A DNA stretch of 64,000 nt from Oerskovia paurometabola (GTDB lineage Bacteria; Actinomycetota; Actinomycetes; Actinomycetales; Cellulomonadaceae): the NCBI RefSeq assembly GCF_016907365.1, contig NZ_JAFBBV010000001.1, positions 558,001 to 622,000 of the forward strand. The letters run 5' to 3'. Below are positions 23,505 to 33,246 of the stretch, one piece after another. Made by a program: the position numbers and the translations under genes. The notes under the pieces were generated by a model, which had not been told where the DNA came from, made no database searches, and saw only the letters and a list, made by a program, of their open reading frames with translations. The number at the start of each line of letters is the position of its first letter. Positions within the stretch are counted from its first letter, which is position 1.

Positions 23505-24569
23505 ATGGCCTCAGGAGGCCGCACTGCACGCGGCGGAGGTCGCCCGACCCTCGCCGCGGTGGCCGAGGCCGCGGGGGTCAGCCTCAAGACGGCCTCCCGC
23601 GTGCTCAACAACGAACCCAGCGTCTCCGAGGCGACCCGCCTCAAGGTGCGCACGGCCGCCGACGCGCTCGGCTTCCGGCGCAACGCCGTCGCGGCGGACC
23701 TTGCACGCGGCGGCGGCTCCCGCCTCGTCGGGTTCGTGACCGGGGACATCGCCAACCCCTTCTACTCGGACCTCGCGGGAGGGATCGAGCGCGAGCTGCG
23801 CAAACACGGGCTCCAGCTCATCACCACGAGCTCCGACGAGGACGCGGACCAGGAGCGCGAGCTCATCGACGCGCTGATCGAACGCCGCGTCGCCGCCCTG
23901 TTCATCGCTCCCACCGCGACCGACCACTCCTACCTGCACGCCGAGCTCGCGAGCGGCGTGCCCGTCGTCTTCCTCGACCGCCCGCCGAGCGGGATCGAGG
24001 CCGACACCGTCGTGCTCGACAACCGTGCCGGCGCCGCCGCCGCGACCCGGCACCTGCTCGCGCAGGGGCACCGCCGGATCGCGCTCGCCGGAGACCTGTC
24101 CCGGCTGTGGACGTTCCGCGAACGGCACGAGGGCTTCGTCGCCGCACTGCGCGACGCCGGGATCGAGGACCCCGAGCGCTACGTGCGCGACGGGCTGCAC
24201 GACGCCGCGACGGCCCGTGAGGCGGTCCAGGGGCTCCTCGCTCTCGACGAGCCCCCCACCGCGATCCTCACCGCCAACAACAAGATCACCCAGGGGGCGC
24301 TCCGAGCGCTGCGCACCGTCCAGGGCGCGCGCCGCGACGTCGCCCTCGTCGGGTTCGACGACTTCGAGCTCGCGGACGTCCTCGACGTGACCGTCGTGGG
24401 CTACGAGATCTCCGCGATGGGTCAGGAGGCCGCGCGTCTCGCGGTCGACCGCATCGAGTCGCCCGGGGGCGCTCCACGGCTGCGCGTCGTCCCGACCGTG
24501 CTGATCCCCCGGGGTTCCGGGGAGATCGCGCCGCGCCTGGCGGCGGTGGAGGTCCCGGCCCGGCGATGA
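23505..24569 (+). CDS. LacI-family transcriptional repressor
   Basis: This 354-residue repressor has an N-terminal helix-turn-helix (TLAAVAEAAGVSLKTASRVLNN at about residues 14-35) and the LacI hinge region. A periplasmic-binding-protein-like sensor domain follows (VGFVTGDIANPFYSDLAGGIE onward). It is expected to repress the adjacent sugar importer until a sugar ligand binds. Identical operator cores lie upstream of this gene and of the importer operon. I chose ATG 23505; GTG codons at 23463 and 23499 are in frame and possible. The ligand is not evident but should be the sugar handled by the importer and the isomerase at 28140. Confidence 0.93.
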   Translation: MASGGRTARGGGRPTLAAVAEAAGVSLKTASRVLNNEPSVSEATRLKVRTAADALGFRRNAVAADLARGGGSRLVGFVTGDIANPFYSDLAGGIERELRKHGLQLITTSSDEDADQERELIDALIERRVAALFIAPTATDHSYLHAELASGVPVVFLDRPPSGIEADTVVLDNRAGAAAATRHLLAQGHRRIALAGDLSRLWTFRERHEGFVAALRDAGIEDPERYVRDGLHDAATAREAVQGLLALDEPPTAILTANNKITQGALRALRTVQGARRDVALVGFDDFELADVLDVTVVGYEISAMGQEAARLAVDRIESPGGAPRLRVVPTVLIPRGSGEIAPRLAAVEVPARR

Positions 24570-24665
24570 CCCGACCGGGGTGAGCGTCAGGCCGGCCGCT
24601 TTGTCGTCGTCGTCCTCTTCGACCCCCGCAGATGTCTCTCGCAGGTAACGATTCGGCGTACCTCT

Positions 24666-24720
24666 TTGACAGGGGGAGAGGTGCGGTCTTACGTTCGACC
24701 TGTTCCTGACAGCGCTGTCA
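24666..24720 (+). promoter_or_regulatory. Promoter and operator of the sugar ABC importer operon
   Basis: TTGACA at 24666-24671 and TACGTT at 24690-24695 form a -35/-10 pair with an 18-nt spacer. The palindrome TGACAGCGCTGTCA at 24707-24720 lies just downstream of the expected start of transcription and matches the core of the operator before lacI. Binding there would block transcription. Confidence 0.75.
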
Positions 24721-24739
24721 ACGACGAAAGTAGGACCCC

Positions 24740-26029
24740 ATGCGTAACGGATTACGCGTCGCCGGGGCACTGGTGGGCACCGCAGCCCTCCTGGCCCTCG
24801 CGGCTTGCAGCGGCGACTCTGGTAGCGATTCCACCTCGGGTGGCTCGGGGGATGCCGCAGGCGGTGACGTCGAGGTCTTCACCTGGTGGGCCGCCGGTTC
24901 CGAGAAGGCCGGCCTCGACGCCCTCGTCTCGGTCTTCGACGAGCAGCACCCCGACTACACCTTCGTGAACGGCGCGGTCGCCGGCGGCGCCGGATCGGCC
25001 GCCAAGGACCTGCTCCAGACCCGGCTCCAGGCCAACGACCCGCCGGACACCTTCCAGGCCCACGCGGGCGCAGAGCTCACGGACTACATCGACGCCGCCC
25101 AGATCGAGGACATCTCCGACCTGTACGACGAGTTCGGGGTCACGGACGTCTTCCCCCAGGACCTCATCGACCTCCTCACGGTCGACGGCAAGATCTACTC
25201 GATGCCCTCCAACATCCACCGCTCGAACATGGTCTGGGCCAACCCTGCGGTCCTGACCGAGGCGGGCCTCGACCCCGCCGCGACCTACGCGACCCTCGAC
25301 GACTGGTTCGCCGCCCTCGACGCGGTCCAGGCCACGGGCAAGACCGCCCTCTCGGTCGGCCAGACCTGGACCCAGGTCAACCTGCTCGAGACGGTCCTCA
25401 TGGCCGACCTCGGTGCCGAGGCCTACAACGGGCTCTGGGACGGCACGACCGACTGGGAGAGCCCCGAGGTCACGGCCGCGCTCGAGGACTTCGAGAAGCT
25501 CATGAGCTACACCAACACCGACCGCGACGGCCTGGACTGGCCCGAGGCCACCCAGCTCGTCATGGACGGCGACGCCGCGTTCAACGTCATGGGCGACTGG
25601 GCCGTGGCGGCGTTCGAGGAGGCCGGCAAGACGGCCGGCACCGACTTCACCTACTTCCCGGTCCCCGGGACGGACGGCATGTTCGGATTCCTCGCCGACT
25701 CGTTCACGCTCCCCGTGGGAGCCAAGAACCCCGACGGTGCCAAGGCCTGGATCGAGACGGTCTCGAGCCTCGAGGGCCAGACGGCGTTCAACAAGGCCAA
25801 GGGCTCCATCCCGGCCCGCACCGACGCGAACCCGACGGACTTCTCCGAGTACCAGCAGACCGCCATCACCTCGTTCGCGGACGACACGATCGTGCCGTCG
25901 CTCGCGCACGGCGCAGCCGCCTCGGTCGCCGTGCTCAACGCCGTCTCGGACGCGACGAGCAAGTTCACCTCCGGCGCCTCCGACCTGGCGCAGTACCAGG
26001 CCGACCTGGCCGCTGCCGCCGCCGAGTAG
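24740..26029 (+). CDS. Sugar ABC transporter substrate-binding lipoprotein (family 1 solute-binding protein)
   Basis: This 429-residue protein has a lipoprotein signal: Arg near the start, a hydrophobic run and the lipobox LALAAC with Cys at about residue 23, then a Ser/Gly-rich linker. The mature part matches sugar-binding family 1 (VEVFTWWAAGSEKAGLDALV near the start, later VMGDWAVAAFEEAGK). It captures a sugar at the cell surface and delivers it to the permease pair encoded downstream. No ATPase is encoded in this operon, so a shared MsmK/MsiK-type ATPase elsewhere probably drives uptake. Confidence 0.95.
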   Translation: MRNGLRVAGALVGTAALLALAACSGDSGSDSTSGGSGDAAGGDVEVFTWWAAGSEKAGLDALVSVFDEQHPDYTFVNGAVAGGAGSAAKDLLQTRLQANDPPDTFQAHAGAELTDYIDAAQIEDISDLYDEFGVTDVFPQDLIDLLTVDGKIYSMPSNIHRSNMVWANPAVLTEAGLDPAATYATLDDWFAALDAVQATGKTALSVGQTWTQVNLLETVLMADLGAEAYNGLWDGTTDWESPEVTAALEDFEKLMSYTNTDRDGLDWPEATQLVMDGDAAFNVMGDWAVAAFEEAGKTAGTDFTYFPVPGTDGMFGFLADSFTLPVGAKNPDGAKAWIETVSSLEGQTAFNKAKGSIPARTDANPTDFSEYQQTAITSFADDTIVPSLAHGAAASVAVLNAVSDATSKFTSGASDLAQYQADLAAAAAE

Positions 26030-26041
26030 GGCGCGGGGCGG

Positions 26042-26079
26042 GCCCGTCGCGGAGCTGCTCGCGCAGCCCCGCGGCGGGC
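26042..26079 (+). terminator. Intra-operon stem-loop between binding protein and permease genes
   Basis: An 11-bp outer stem with one G-T pair encloses a nested GCTGC/GCAGC stem with a 4-nt loop. It starts 12 bases after the binding-protein stop inside a 182-bp gap. Such hairpins in binding-protein operons typically reduce read-through or protect the upstream message, so that more binding protein than permease is made; the effect here is inferred. Confidence 0.55.
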
Positions 26080-26211
26080 ACCGCCCGGTCACGTCCCGTA
26101 CCCGCGGCGTCCCGCCGCACCGCCTCGTTCCCCGCCGCACCGGTCGGCGGGCGCTCCCGCACCCCCGCGGCGAGCGCCCCGGACCGTGCCCGCACCCTTG
26201 GAGGATCACCG

Positions 26212-27117
26212 GTGATCCACTCCGCCCGACGCTGGGGGCCGCCACTGCTCCTCGTCGCCCCGTCCCTGATCCTGGTGGGGGTGTTCGTCTACGGCCTCAT
26301 CGCGATCAACTTCTCGACCTCGACCACGGACATGCACAAGGCCGCACAGTCCACGGGTCAGGCGCCCGTGTCCAGGGTCGGCTTCCAGAACTACCTCGAC
26401 CTCCTCGCGAGCCCGGAGTTCCAGCACTCGCTGCTGAACCTGCTGATCTACACCGTGGTCTTCCTGGTGGGCACCATGGTCATCGGCTTCGTCTGGGCCT
26501 GGCTCCTCGACAAGCCCGTCAAGGGTGAGGGCTTCTTCCGCGCCGTCTACCTGTTCCCCATGGCGGTCTCGTTCATCGCCTCGGGCGTCGTGTGGCGCTG
26601 GCTCCTCAACTCGAACCAGGACGAGAAGGCCAGCGGCCTCAACCGGCTGTTCCAGATGATCGGGCTCGACGCGCTCCAGAACGACTGGTGGAACAACGTC
26701 ACGTTCGGCATCGCGGCCATCGCGATCCCCGCGATCTGGCAGCTCTCCGGCTACGTCATGGCGCTCTTCCTCGCAGGGTTCCGCGGCATCCCGGAGGAGC
26801 TGCGCGAGGCGGCCCGCATCGACGGCGCGAGCGAGTGGAAGCTCTACCGCTACGTGCTCTTCCCGCAGCTCACCCCGATCGCGCTGTCCGCGCTCATCAT
26901 CGTGGGCCACATGTCGCTCAAGGCGTTCGACCTCATCATGTCGATCTCCAAGCCCTCGAACTACCAGACCAAGGTCCCCGCGGTCGACATGTACGTCTTC
27001 AAGTCGAGCTTCGACTACGCGAACGCGGCCGCGGTGGGCGCGATCCTGCTCATCATCGTGGCGCTCGTGATCGTGCCCTACCTGATCTCCCTGAACCGCA
27101 AGGAGAAGATCCGATGA
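26212..27117 (+). CDS. Sugar ABC transporter permease 1 (MalF/UgpA type)
   Basis: This 301-residue permease has six predicted membrane helices and the EAA coupling motif EELREAARIDGASEWKLYRYV, which docks on the transport ATPase. The start is a GTG at 26212 behind a GGAGG site at 26200-26204. Its stop overlaps the start of the second permease, so the two are made together and probably form a heterodimer. The long first external loop is typical of MalF-like partners in carbohydrate uptake family 1. Confidence 0.94.
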   Translation: MIHSARRWGPPLLLVAPSLILVGVFVYGLIAINFSTSTTDMHKAAQSTGQAPVSRVGFQNYLDLLASPEFQHSLLNLLIYTVVFLVGTMVIGFVWAWLLDKPVKGEGFFRAVYLFPMAVSFIASGVVWRWLLNSNQDEKASGLNRLFQMIGLDALQNDWWNNVTFGIAAIAIPAIWQLSGYVMALFLAGFRGIPEELREAARIDGASEWKLYRYVLFPQLTPIALSALIIVGHMSLKAFDLIMSISKPSNYQTKVPAVDMYVFKSSFDYANAAAVGAILLIIVALVIVPYLISLNRKEKIR

Positions 27118-28028
27118 CCACGGTCACCACCCCTGTCGAGGCGACGGCACCGGGCTCGGGCTCGGGGTCCGGCGCCGCCGGCTCGCGTCGTCGCAAGAAG
27201 CCGGTCGAGCGGTTCTCCGTGGCCCGTACGCTGCGCTACGCGCTCCTGATCCTGTTCGTGCTCGTCGTGCTCGTGCCCGTCTACGTCCTGCTCGTCACGA
27301 GCTTCAAGGGACCGGGCGACGCGGCGCCGACCCGCGCGTGGAACCTGCCGCAGGTGTGGACCACGGAGAACTGGCAGGCCGCGTGGACCGCGCTGTCGCC
27401 CGCGATCCTGCGCACGCTCCAGATGGTGATCCCGGCCGCGCTCATCTCGGCGTTCCTCGGGTCGCTCAACGGGTTCGTGCTCTCACGCTGGCGGTTCCGG
27501 GGAGCGAACCTCGTCTTCACGCTCATCCTCTTCGGCATGTTCATCCCGTATCAGGCGGTGATCATCCCGCTCAACCAGCTCGTCCTGAGCCTCGACCTGC
27601 CGAGCGGCATCCCGACGCTGATCGTGCTGCACGTGATCTACGGCCTGCCGATCACGACGCTGATCTTCCGCAACTACTACCAGACCGTCCCGAGCGAGCT
27701 CATCGAGGCCGCGCGCGTCGACGGGGCGGGCATGCTGCGCACGTACTGGTCGATCGTCCTGCCGCTGTCGATCCCGAGCTTCGTGGTCGTGCTGATCTGG
27801 CAGTTCACGTCCGCGTGGAACGACTTCCTCTTCGCGGTGTTCTTCTCCTCGAGCCAGAACGGCCCGGTCACGCTCGCGCTCAACAACCTCGCGAACGGTG
27901 CGCTGCTGCAGAACTACGGCGTCTCGATGGCGGGGGCGCTGTTCGCCTCGCTCCCGACCCTCCTGGTCTACATCCTGCTCGGCAAGTACTTCATGGGTGG
28001 GCTCATGTCCGGGTCGGTCAAGGGCTGA
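27114..28028 (+). CDS. Sugar ABC transporter permease 2 (MalG/UgpE type)
   Basis: This 304-residue permease has six membrane helices after an unusually long Gly/Ser- and Arg/Lys-rich cytoplasmic N-terminus of about 40 residues. The EAA motif is SELIEAARVDGAGMLRTYWS. The C-terminus KYFMGGLMSGSVKG is the classical MalG-type ending. It starts in an ATGA overlap with permease 1 and is followed by a block of 11-bp tandem repeats before the isomerase gene. Confidence 0.94.
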   Translation: MTTVTTPVEATAPGSGSGSGAAGSRRRKKPVERFSVARTLRYALLILFVLVVLVPVYVLLVTSFKGPGDAAPTRAWNLPQVWTTENWQAAWTALSPAILRTLQMVIPAALISAFLGSLNGFVLSRWRFRGANLVFTLILFGMFIPYQAVIIPLNQLVLSLDLPSGIPTLIVLHVIYGLPITTLIFRNYYQTVPSELIEAARVDGAGMLRTYWSIVLPLSIPSFVVVLIWQFTSAWNDFLFAVFFSSSQNGPVTLALNNLANGALLQNYGVSMAGALFASLPTLLVYILLGKYFMGGLMSGSVKG

Positions 28029-28033
28029 GGCGG

Positions 28034-28088
28034 GCATTCGACGGGCATTCGACGAGCATTCGACGAGCATTCGACGAGCATTCGACGA
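28034..28088 (+). repeat. Five tandem copies of an 11-bp repeat
   Basis: The unit GCATTCGACGA is repeated five times head to tail, the first copy differing in its last base. The array fills most of the 111-bp gap between the second permease and the isomerase gene. The unit is not a multiple of three, so the array does not look coding. One unit is about one DNA turn, so bound proteins would stack on one face. Confidence 0.9.
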
Positions 28089-28139
28089 GCAGGGGCCCGT
28101 CCGGGGAAGATCTCGGACAAGGACGACGAACGGGGAACG

Positions 28140-29408
28140 ATGACGGTCATGGACGAGCCGGCACGCACGACGGGCGGGGCCGCGTGGCGTCACGACGAGC
28201 TGCGCAGGCTGCTCGCCTTCGCGCAGGCGTCGCTCGGGCCCGACGGCGGGGCGCGGTGGCTCGACGCCGACGGCGTCCCCGACGCGCGCCAGCCCGTGCA
28301 CACGTGGATCACCGCACGCATGGCGCACGTGCACGCGCTCGGGACCCTGCTCGGGGTGCCCGGGGCCGACGCGCTCGCGGACCGGGCCCTCGACGGGCTG
28401 CGCACCCACCTCGCCGACCCCGTGGACGGCGGCTGGTTCGCCTCGCGCGGACCGGGCGACGCGGTCGACGACACCAAGAGCGCCTACGCGCACGCGTTCG
28501 TCGTCCTGGCCGCGTCGAGTGCCACGATCGCGGGACGGCCCGGTGCGCGCGATCTGCTCGACGACGCGCTGCGCGTCCTCGACCAGGAGTTCTGGGACGC
28601 GGACCAGGGCATGCTGCGGGACGAGTGGGACCGTGCCTGGACCGTGTGCGCGCCCTACCGGGGGGCGAACGCCAACATGCACGGCGTCGAGGCGCTGCTC
28701 GCGGCGCACTCGGCGACGGGCGACCCCTTGTGGCTCGAGCACGCCGCGGCGATCGCTGACCGGGTCGTCGGCTGGGCGGCCGAGCGCGACTGGAGGGTCG
28801 TCGAGCACTTCGACGCCTCGTGGCAGCCACAGCCAGAGCTCAACGCCGACCACCCCGCCGACCAGTTCAAGCCGTACGGGTCGACGCCCGGCCACGGGTT
28901 CGAGTGGTCACGCCTGCTGCTGCAGCTCGACGCGGCGCGGAGGGCGCAGGACCCCAGGGCGGCCGGTGGGGTCGCCGTCGCACCGGGGGCCCGCCTCGAC
29001 GCCGCCCGCCACCTGTTCGACCGCGCCGCGGCCGACGGCTGGGACCCCGAGGAGGGCGGGTTCGTCTACACCGTGGACTGGTACGGGCGACCTGTCGAGC
29101 AGCGCCGCTTCCACTGGGTCGCGGCCGAGGCGATCGCGGCCGCCGAGGTCTTCGCCCGGGTCACGGGCGAGGAGCGGTACGCGCGGCTCGCCGACGACTG
29201 GTGGGCGTACGCGCGGTCTCACCTCGTCGACGTCGAGCGGGGCTCGTGGCACCACGAGCTCGACGCCCACAACCGGCCGTCGGCCGAGGTGTGGGGCGGC
29301 AAGCCCGACGTCTACCACGCGGGGCAGGCGCTCCTCCTCGCGGACGTGCCGGTCACGGGGAGCCTCGCGGAGTCGGTCCGCGCCTGGCGCGCTCAGCGCG
29401 TGGGGTAG
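28140..29408 (+). CDS. N-acylglucosamine 2-epimerase family sugar isomerase (mannose-isomerase-like)
   Basis: This 422-residue protein is an (alpha/alpha)6-barrel enzyme of the AGE family, which contains mannose isomerase, YihS and cellobiose 2-epimerase. Family features are [10 protein letters not shown] early, [42 protein letters not shown] with the catalytic-type His, and [13 protein letters not shown]. Aldose-ketose isomerisation of mannose or a related sugar is the likeliest reaction given the LacI-controlled importer upstream. It may be transcribed with the importer across the tandem repeat block. Its 3' end overlaps the convergent molybdate transporter gene by 16 bases. Confidence 0.9.
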   Translation: MTVMDEPARTTGGAAWRHDELRRLLAFAQASLGPDGGARWLDADGVPDARQPVHTWITARMAHVHALGTLLGVPGADALADRALDGLRTHLADPVDGGWFASRGPGDAVDDTKSAYAHAFVVLAASSATIAGRPGARDLLDDALRVLDQEFWDADQGMLRDEWDRAWTVCAPYRGANANMHGVEALLAAHSATGDPLWLEHAAAIADRVVGWAAERDWRVVEHFDASWQPQPELNADHPADQFKPYGSTPGHGFEWSRLLLQLDAARRAQDPRAAGGVAVAPGARLDAARHLFDRAAADGWDPEEGGFVYTVDWYGRPVEQRRFHWVAAEAIAAAEVFARVTGEERYARLADDWWAYARSHLVDVERGSWHHELDAHNRPSAEVWGGKPDVYHAGQALLLADVPVTGSLAESVRAWRAQRVG

Positions 29409-31483
29409 ACCTGCACCTCGGCCGCCTTGACCACGAACCACACGCGTTCGCCCGGTGCGAGGCGCAGGTCGGCGACGGACGTCGGGGTCAGGTCGGCGGC
29501 GAGGTGCCCGACGGCGTCGCGCACCTCGCGCGGTCCCGTCGCCTCTCCCCAGGCCCGGAAGAGCTGCCCGTGCGGCTCGAGCGACGTGATCGTCACCGCG
29601 AAGGCGTTGCGCGGGCTGCCCGACGGCGCCTCGCGGTGGATGGCGACCGCCCGGGGCTCGAACATCGCTACCGCGGGGTCCCCCGCGACGAGGCCCTCGT
29701 CGTCGGCCACGACCCCGGCCACGACCTGCGTCGTGGTGGGGGCGGGTGGGGTGCCCGCGCTGCTCGTGCCGGTCGCTGCGTCACCTCCCGCGCCGAGCCG
29801 CAGCCCGCCGTCGTCGGTCGCGGTGCCCGCGAGCAGGTTGATCCCCGCCAGGCGCGCCGCGAACCGCGACCGCGGCCGGGTCAGGACCTCGCGCGCCGGC
29901 CCGTCCTCGACGACCCGGCCGTGCTCCAGGACGACCGCGCGGTCGGCGAGGAGGAGGACGTCGAGCAGGTCGTGCGTCACGAGCAGGGTCGTGCGGGGGT
30001 GGGCGCGGTGGGTGTCGTGCAGGGTGCGGCGCACCTGCTGCGCGACCCCGACGTCGAGCGACGCGAGCGGTTCGTCGAGCAGCAGGACGCGGGGGTCGGT
30101 CGCGAGCGCTCGCGCGATCGAGATCCGTTGCGCCTGGCCGCCGGAGAGCTCGCGCGGCCGGCGCCCGGCGAGGTGCTCCGCGTCGAGCGTCGCGAGGCGC
30201 TCGCGGGCCTGCGCCCGGGCCTCACGCCGGGTCGCACCGCGGGCGCGGAGCCCGAACGCGACGTCGTCGACCGCGTCGAGGTGCGCGAAGAGCAGCGGGC
30301 GCTGCGTGAGCCAGCCGACGCCGCGACGCCGAGGGGGGACTGCGGTGCCGCGCGTGGTGTCGGTGAGGACGGTGCCGTCGATCGAGACGCGCAGCTCGTC
30401 GGGGCACCCCGACCGGGGGCGGCCGCGGTGGGGGAGGAGGCCGGTGACGGCCTGGAGCAGGGTCGACTTCCCGGCGCCGTTGGGGCCGAGGACCGCGACG
30501 ACCTGGCCGGGCTCGATCGTGAGGTCGAGGTCGACGCCGCGCTCCGCGAGGCGGACACGCACGCGCACCGGTGCACCGAGGGGGACGGACCCGCCCGCTG
30601 CGGGTGACGCACCGGTCCGTCGGGGGTGACGCGACCCGTCGCCGTCGGCCGAGATCGCGTCCCCCTCGGCCGGCTTCCCGTCCCCCTCGGCGGGGGTCTC
30701 GCGGCCGAACGGCCCTCCGTGCACGGCCGCGGTGACGACCACGGCCACGACCACGAGCAGGAGCGACAGCGCGACCGCGGCGTCGGGGTCTGCGCTGCGC
30801 TGCAGGTAGATCTCGAGCGGCAGGGTCTGCGTGACGCCCTGGAGCGCCCCGGCGAACGTGATGGTCGCGCCGAACTCCCCGAGGGCGCGCGCGAACGCGA
30901 GCACCGCCCCGGACGCGAGCCCGGGCAGGACGAGCGGCAGGGTCACGCGGCGCAGGACGGTCGTGGGGGAGGCGCCGAGCGTCGCGGCGACCTCCTCGTA
31001 GCGCGCGTCGTGGGTCCGCAGCGCCCCTTCGAGGCTCAGCACGAGGAACGGCAGCGCGACGAACGTCTGCGCCATGACCACCGCGGCGGTCGTGAACGCG
31101 ACCTCGATCCCCAGGACGGACAGGTGCTGGCCGATCAGCCCGCGCCGCCCGAACGTGTAGAGCAGCGCGATGCCTCCCACGACGGGCGGCAGGACGAGGG
31201 GGAGCAGCACGAGCGCACGGGCCACGCGCTGCCCCGGGAACGTGGTCCGCGCGAGGACGAGGGCCATGGGTGCGCCGAGCAGCACGCAGCACCCGGTCGC
31301 GACGAGCGAGGTCCGCACCGAGAGCCACAGGGCGTCGGTCGCGGTCGGTGAGGTGAGCAGGTCCCAGATCCCCCCGAGGCCCCCGGAGACGTCGAGGCGC
31401 GCGACCATGGCGACCACGGGCACGACGACGAACAGGGCCCCGAGGATCGCGGGGGCCAGGACCCAGCGGGGGAGCCCGCGCAT
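29393..31483 (-). CDS. Molybdate ABC transporter, fused permease and ATPase (ModB-ModC)
   Basis: This 696-residue protein fuses the molybdate permease and ATPase, which are separate in most bacteria. Residues 1-245 are a ModB-type permease with about five helices and the EAA-like motif [23 protein letters not shown] charged linker follows, then a ModC-type ATPase: Walker [11 protein letters not shown], signature [15 protein letters not shown] and Walker [13 protein letters not shown]. The C-terminal part carries a TOBE/Mop-like regulatory domain. It follows modA on the - strand with an 82-base gap, and its end overlaps the convergent isomerase gene. Confidence 0.93.
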   Translation of the reverse strand: MRGLPRWVLAPAILGALFVVVPVVAMVARLDVSGGLGGIWDLLTSPTATDALWLSVRTSLVATGCCVLLGAPMALVLARTTFPGQRVARALVLLPLVLPPVVGGIALLYTFGRRGLIGQHLSVLGIEVAFTTAAVVMAQTFVALPFLVLSLEGALRTHDARYEEVAATLGASPTTVLRRVTLPLVLPGLASGAVLAFARALGEFGATITFAGALQGVTQTLPLEIYLQRSADPDAAVALSLLLVVVAVVVTAAVHGGPFGRETPAEGDGKPAEGDAISADGDGSRHPRRTGASPAAGGSVPLGAPVRVRVRLAERGVDLDLTIEPGQVVAVLGPNGAGKSTLLQAVTGLLPHRGRPRSGCPDELRVSIDGTVLTDTTRGTAVPPRRRGVGWLTQRPLLFAHLDAVDDVAFGLRARGATRREARAQARERLATLDAEHLAGRRPRELSGGQAQRISIARALATDPRVLLLDEPLASLDVGVAQQVRRTLHDTHRAHPRTTLLVTHDLLDVLLLADRAVVLEHGRVVEDGPAREVLTRPRSRFAARLAGINLLAGTATDDGGLRLGAGGDAATGTSSAGTPPAPTTTQVVAGVVADDEGLVAGDPAVAMFEPRAVAIHREAPSGSPRNAFAVTITSLEPHGQLFRAWGEATGPREVRDAVGHLAADLTPTSVADLRLAPGERVWFVVKAAEVQVYPTR

Positions 31484-31565
31484 CAGGTGGCCTCCCTGGT
31501 CCTCGCGGGGTCGTCGCCCGGGCGAGGGGAGCGACCTCGCCCGGGGCGACGCTCGTCGTCGGGCC

Positions 31566-32414
31566 TCACGGCGCCCCGAAGCCCGCCTTCGCGAGCGCGG
31601 CCTGGCCGACGGGCCCGGTCACGAGGTCGAGCCACTCCTGTGCCAGTGCGGCGTCCGCGGCGCCGGAGGTCACGGCGATCGGGTAGGTGTTCAGGACGGT
31701 CTTCGTCTCGGGGACGTCGACCACCTCGACGTCGTCGCCCGCGAGGGTCGCGTCGGTGACGTAGACGAGCCCGGCGTCGGCCTCCCCGGCCGTGACCTTG
31801 GCGAGCACGTCCGTCACGCTCGCCTCCTCGCTCACGCGGTGGACGGCGGTCCCGGCGGCGGCCTCGACCTTGGCGGTCGCGGCCCCGCAGGGCACCTCGG
31901 CGGCGCACACGACGACCTTGAGGTCCTCGCGCGCCAGGTCCGCGAACGACGTGATGCCGCCAGGGTTCCCGGCGGGCACGACGACCGTGAGGGTGTTGGT
32001 CGCGAAGACCACGGGGTCGGCGGCGTCGCCGCCCTCGACGACGCGCCCCATGTTCGTGGTGTCTGCCGACGCGAACACGTCGCCGGGGCTCCCGGCGAGG
32101 AGCTGGTCGGCGAGGTCGGCCGACCCTGCGAACGACAGGGCGACGGTCACGCCGTCGTGGTCGGCCTCGAAGTCCGTGGCGAGGTCCGCGAACACGTCGC
32201 GCAGCGAGGCGGCGGCGAGCACGGTGAGCGTCTGCTCGGCGGCGGGCGCGGAGCCGGTGTCTCCGGGGTCCGCAGTGCCCGACGGCGCCGCGCACCCCGC
32301 GAGCGCGGCCACCAGCAGGGCGGTGGTCCCCGCGGTGAGCGTGCGCAGGGCGGGGCGTGCGGCGGGATGCGTCGTGGTGCGGGGGGCGGTGCGGAAGGGG
32401 AAGGTGCGGGTCAC
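31566..32414 (-). CDS. modA: Molybdate-binding lipoprotein
   Basis: This 282-residue extracytoplasmic binding protein has a hydrophobic signal ending in the lipobox LAALAGC, then a Pro/Gly-rich linker. The mature part opens [18 protein letters not shown], the ModA N-terminal signature, and contains [20 protein letters not shown], which lines the oxyanion site. It delivers molybdate or tungstate to the fused ModB-ModC protein. The GTG start overlaps the stop of the ModE-like regulator gene by four bases, so the three molybdate genes form one - strand operon. Confidence 0.95.
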   Translation of the reverse strand: MTRTFPFRTAPRTTTHPAARPALRTLTAGTTALLVAALAGCAAPSGTADPGDTGSAPAAEQTLTVLAAASLRDVFADLATDFEADHDGVTVALSFAGSADLADQLLAGSPGDVFASADTTNMGRVVEGGDAADPVVFATNTLTVVVPAGNPGGITSFADLAREDLKVVVCAAEVPCGAATAKVEAAAGTAVHRVSEEASVTDVLAKVTAGEADAGLVYVTDATLAGDDVEVVDVPETKTVLNTYPIAVTSGAADAALAQEWLDLVTGPVGQAALAKAGFGAP

Positions 32415-32815
32415 GCGAGGCCTCCTGGCGTCTCGACGATCACGGTGGTGGCCTTGACGACGGCGACGGCGAGACTCCCCGGTTCGAGACCGAGCTCGTG
32501 GACGGCCTCGGTGCTCATGAGGGACACGACGCGCTGTCCGCCGCACAGCATCTCGACCTGGGACATCACGGTGTCGCTGACGACGCCGGTGACGATGCCG
32601 ACGAACCGGTTCCTGGCGGAGCGGGCGACGCCCGAGGGGTCGGGCGCGGACTGCGCGGTGCGGACAGCCCACTCGGCGAGCTGCGCGCCGTCGACGACCT
32701 TGCGACCGGAGCCGTCGAGCGTCGCGTCGAGGTCTCCGGCGTCGACCCAGCGCCGCACGGTGTCGTCACTGACGCCGAGCAGGTCGGCTGCTTCCCTGAT
32801 CCGATAGTGCGGCAT
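32411..32815 (-). CDS. ModE-like regulator: MerR/excisionase-type helix-turn-helix plus Mop (molbindin) domain
   Basis: This 134-residue protein joins an N-terminal DNA-binding domain (IREAADLLGVSDDTVRRWVDAG) to a C-terminal Mop domain (RNRFVGIVTGV onward, with LMSTEAVHELGLEPG), which binds molybdate. It probably senses molybdate and controls its own operon. It is not classical ModE, whose helix-turn-helix is of another type. The ATG at 32815 lies seven bases after a TATAGT -10 element, so the message is probably leaderless. Confidence 0.88.
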   Translation of the reverse strand: MPHYRIREAADLLGVSDDTVRRWVDAGDLDATLDGSGRKVVDGAQLAEWAVRTAQSAPDPSGVARSARNRFVGIVTGVVSDTVMSQVEMLCGGQRVVSLMSTEAVHELGLEPGSLAVAVVKATTVIVETPGGLA

Positions 32816-32822
32816 GAGGACG

Positions 32823-32828
32823 ACTATA
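32823..32828 (-). promoter_or_regulatory. -10 element of the molybdate operon (leaderless start)
   Basis: On the - strand TATAGT is followed by seven bases and then the ATG of the regulator gene, placing the transcription start at or next to the start codon. No ribosome binding site is present in those bases. I see no good -35 element. Confidence 0.6.
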
Positions 32829-32967
32829 GGCCCGCAGATGCGGATTGCCGGGCTGGTCGCGTGACGGTTGAGCACCGGTTCCAGCGCATTTGTCCTATGT
32901 GGCGGCCCGGGCGTGGCATGCTCGGGCGGTGCGCACGCACCGGTGCGCGGGGAAGATCGGAGGACTC

Positions 32968-33162
32968 GTGGTTCGTCGGTACTGGAGCTCGCTCGCACTG
33001 ATCGTGATCGGCGCCGTCTGGGCGCTGGGCGGTGGGATCGCCGCGCTGACCGGCAAGGACGGACCGCAGTCCCCGATCCTGTTCGTCGTGCTGGGCGGCG
33101 TGGCCGTGCTGGTCGGCGTCGGGAGCGCCGTCGTCCGGTCCCGCACGCGCGACGAGGTGTGA
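32968..33162 (+). CDS. Small two-helix membrane protein
   Basis: This 64-residue protein has two hydrophobic helices (SLALIVIGAVWALGGGIAAL and ILFVVLGGVAVLVGVGSAVV) separated by a short polar loop, and an Arg-rich C-terminal tail. The GTG at 32968 has a GATCGGAGG ribosome binding site. I know no function. It is transcribed away from the molybdate operon and is followed by a strong terminator hairpin. Confidence 0.75.
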   Translation: MVRRYWSSLALIVIGAVWALGGGIAALTGKDGPQSPILFVVLGGVAVLVGVGSAVVRSRTRDEV

Positions 33163-33207
33163 CGGCGGCGCGGGGCGGGAGCGTCGGTCCGTCCGGAGGC
33201 GAACGCG

Positions 33208-33239
33208 AGAGGCCCCGCACCAGCAGGTGCGGGGCCTCT
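33208..33239. terminator. Terminator hairpin between the small membrane protein gene and tRNA-Gly
   Basis: A perfect 14-bp stem, AGAGGCCCCGCACC with its complement, and a 4-nt loop. It lies between the + strand gene and the 3' end of the - strand tRNA and could terminate both. Confidence 0.85.
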
Positions 33240-33246
33240 CGACGTG

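Noticed and set aside
28034..28088. CRISPR array
   Set aside because: The 11-bp units are directly adjacent with no spacers, and no cas genes are present.
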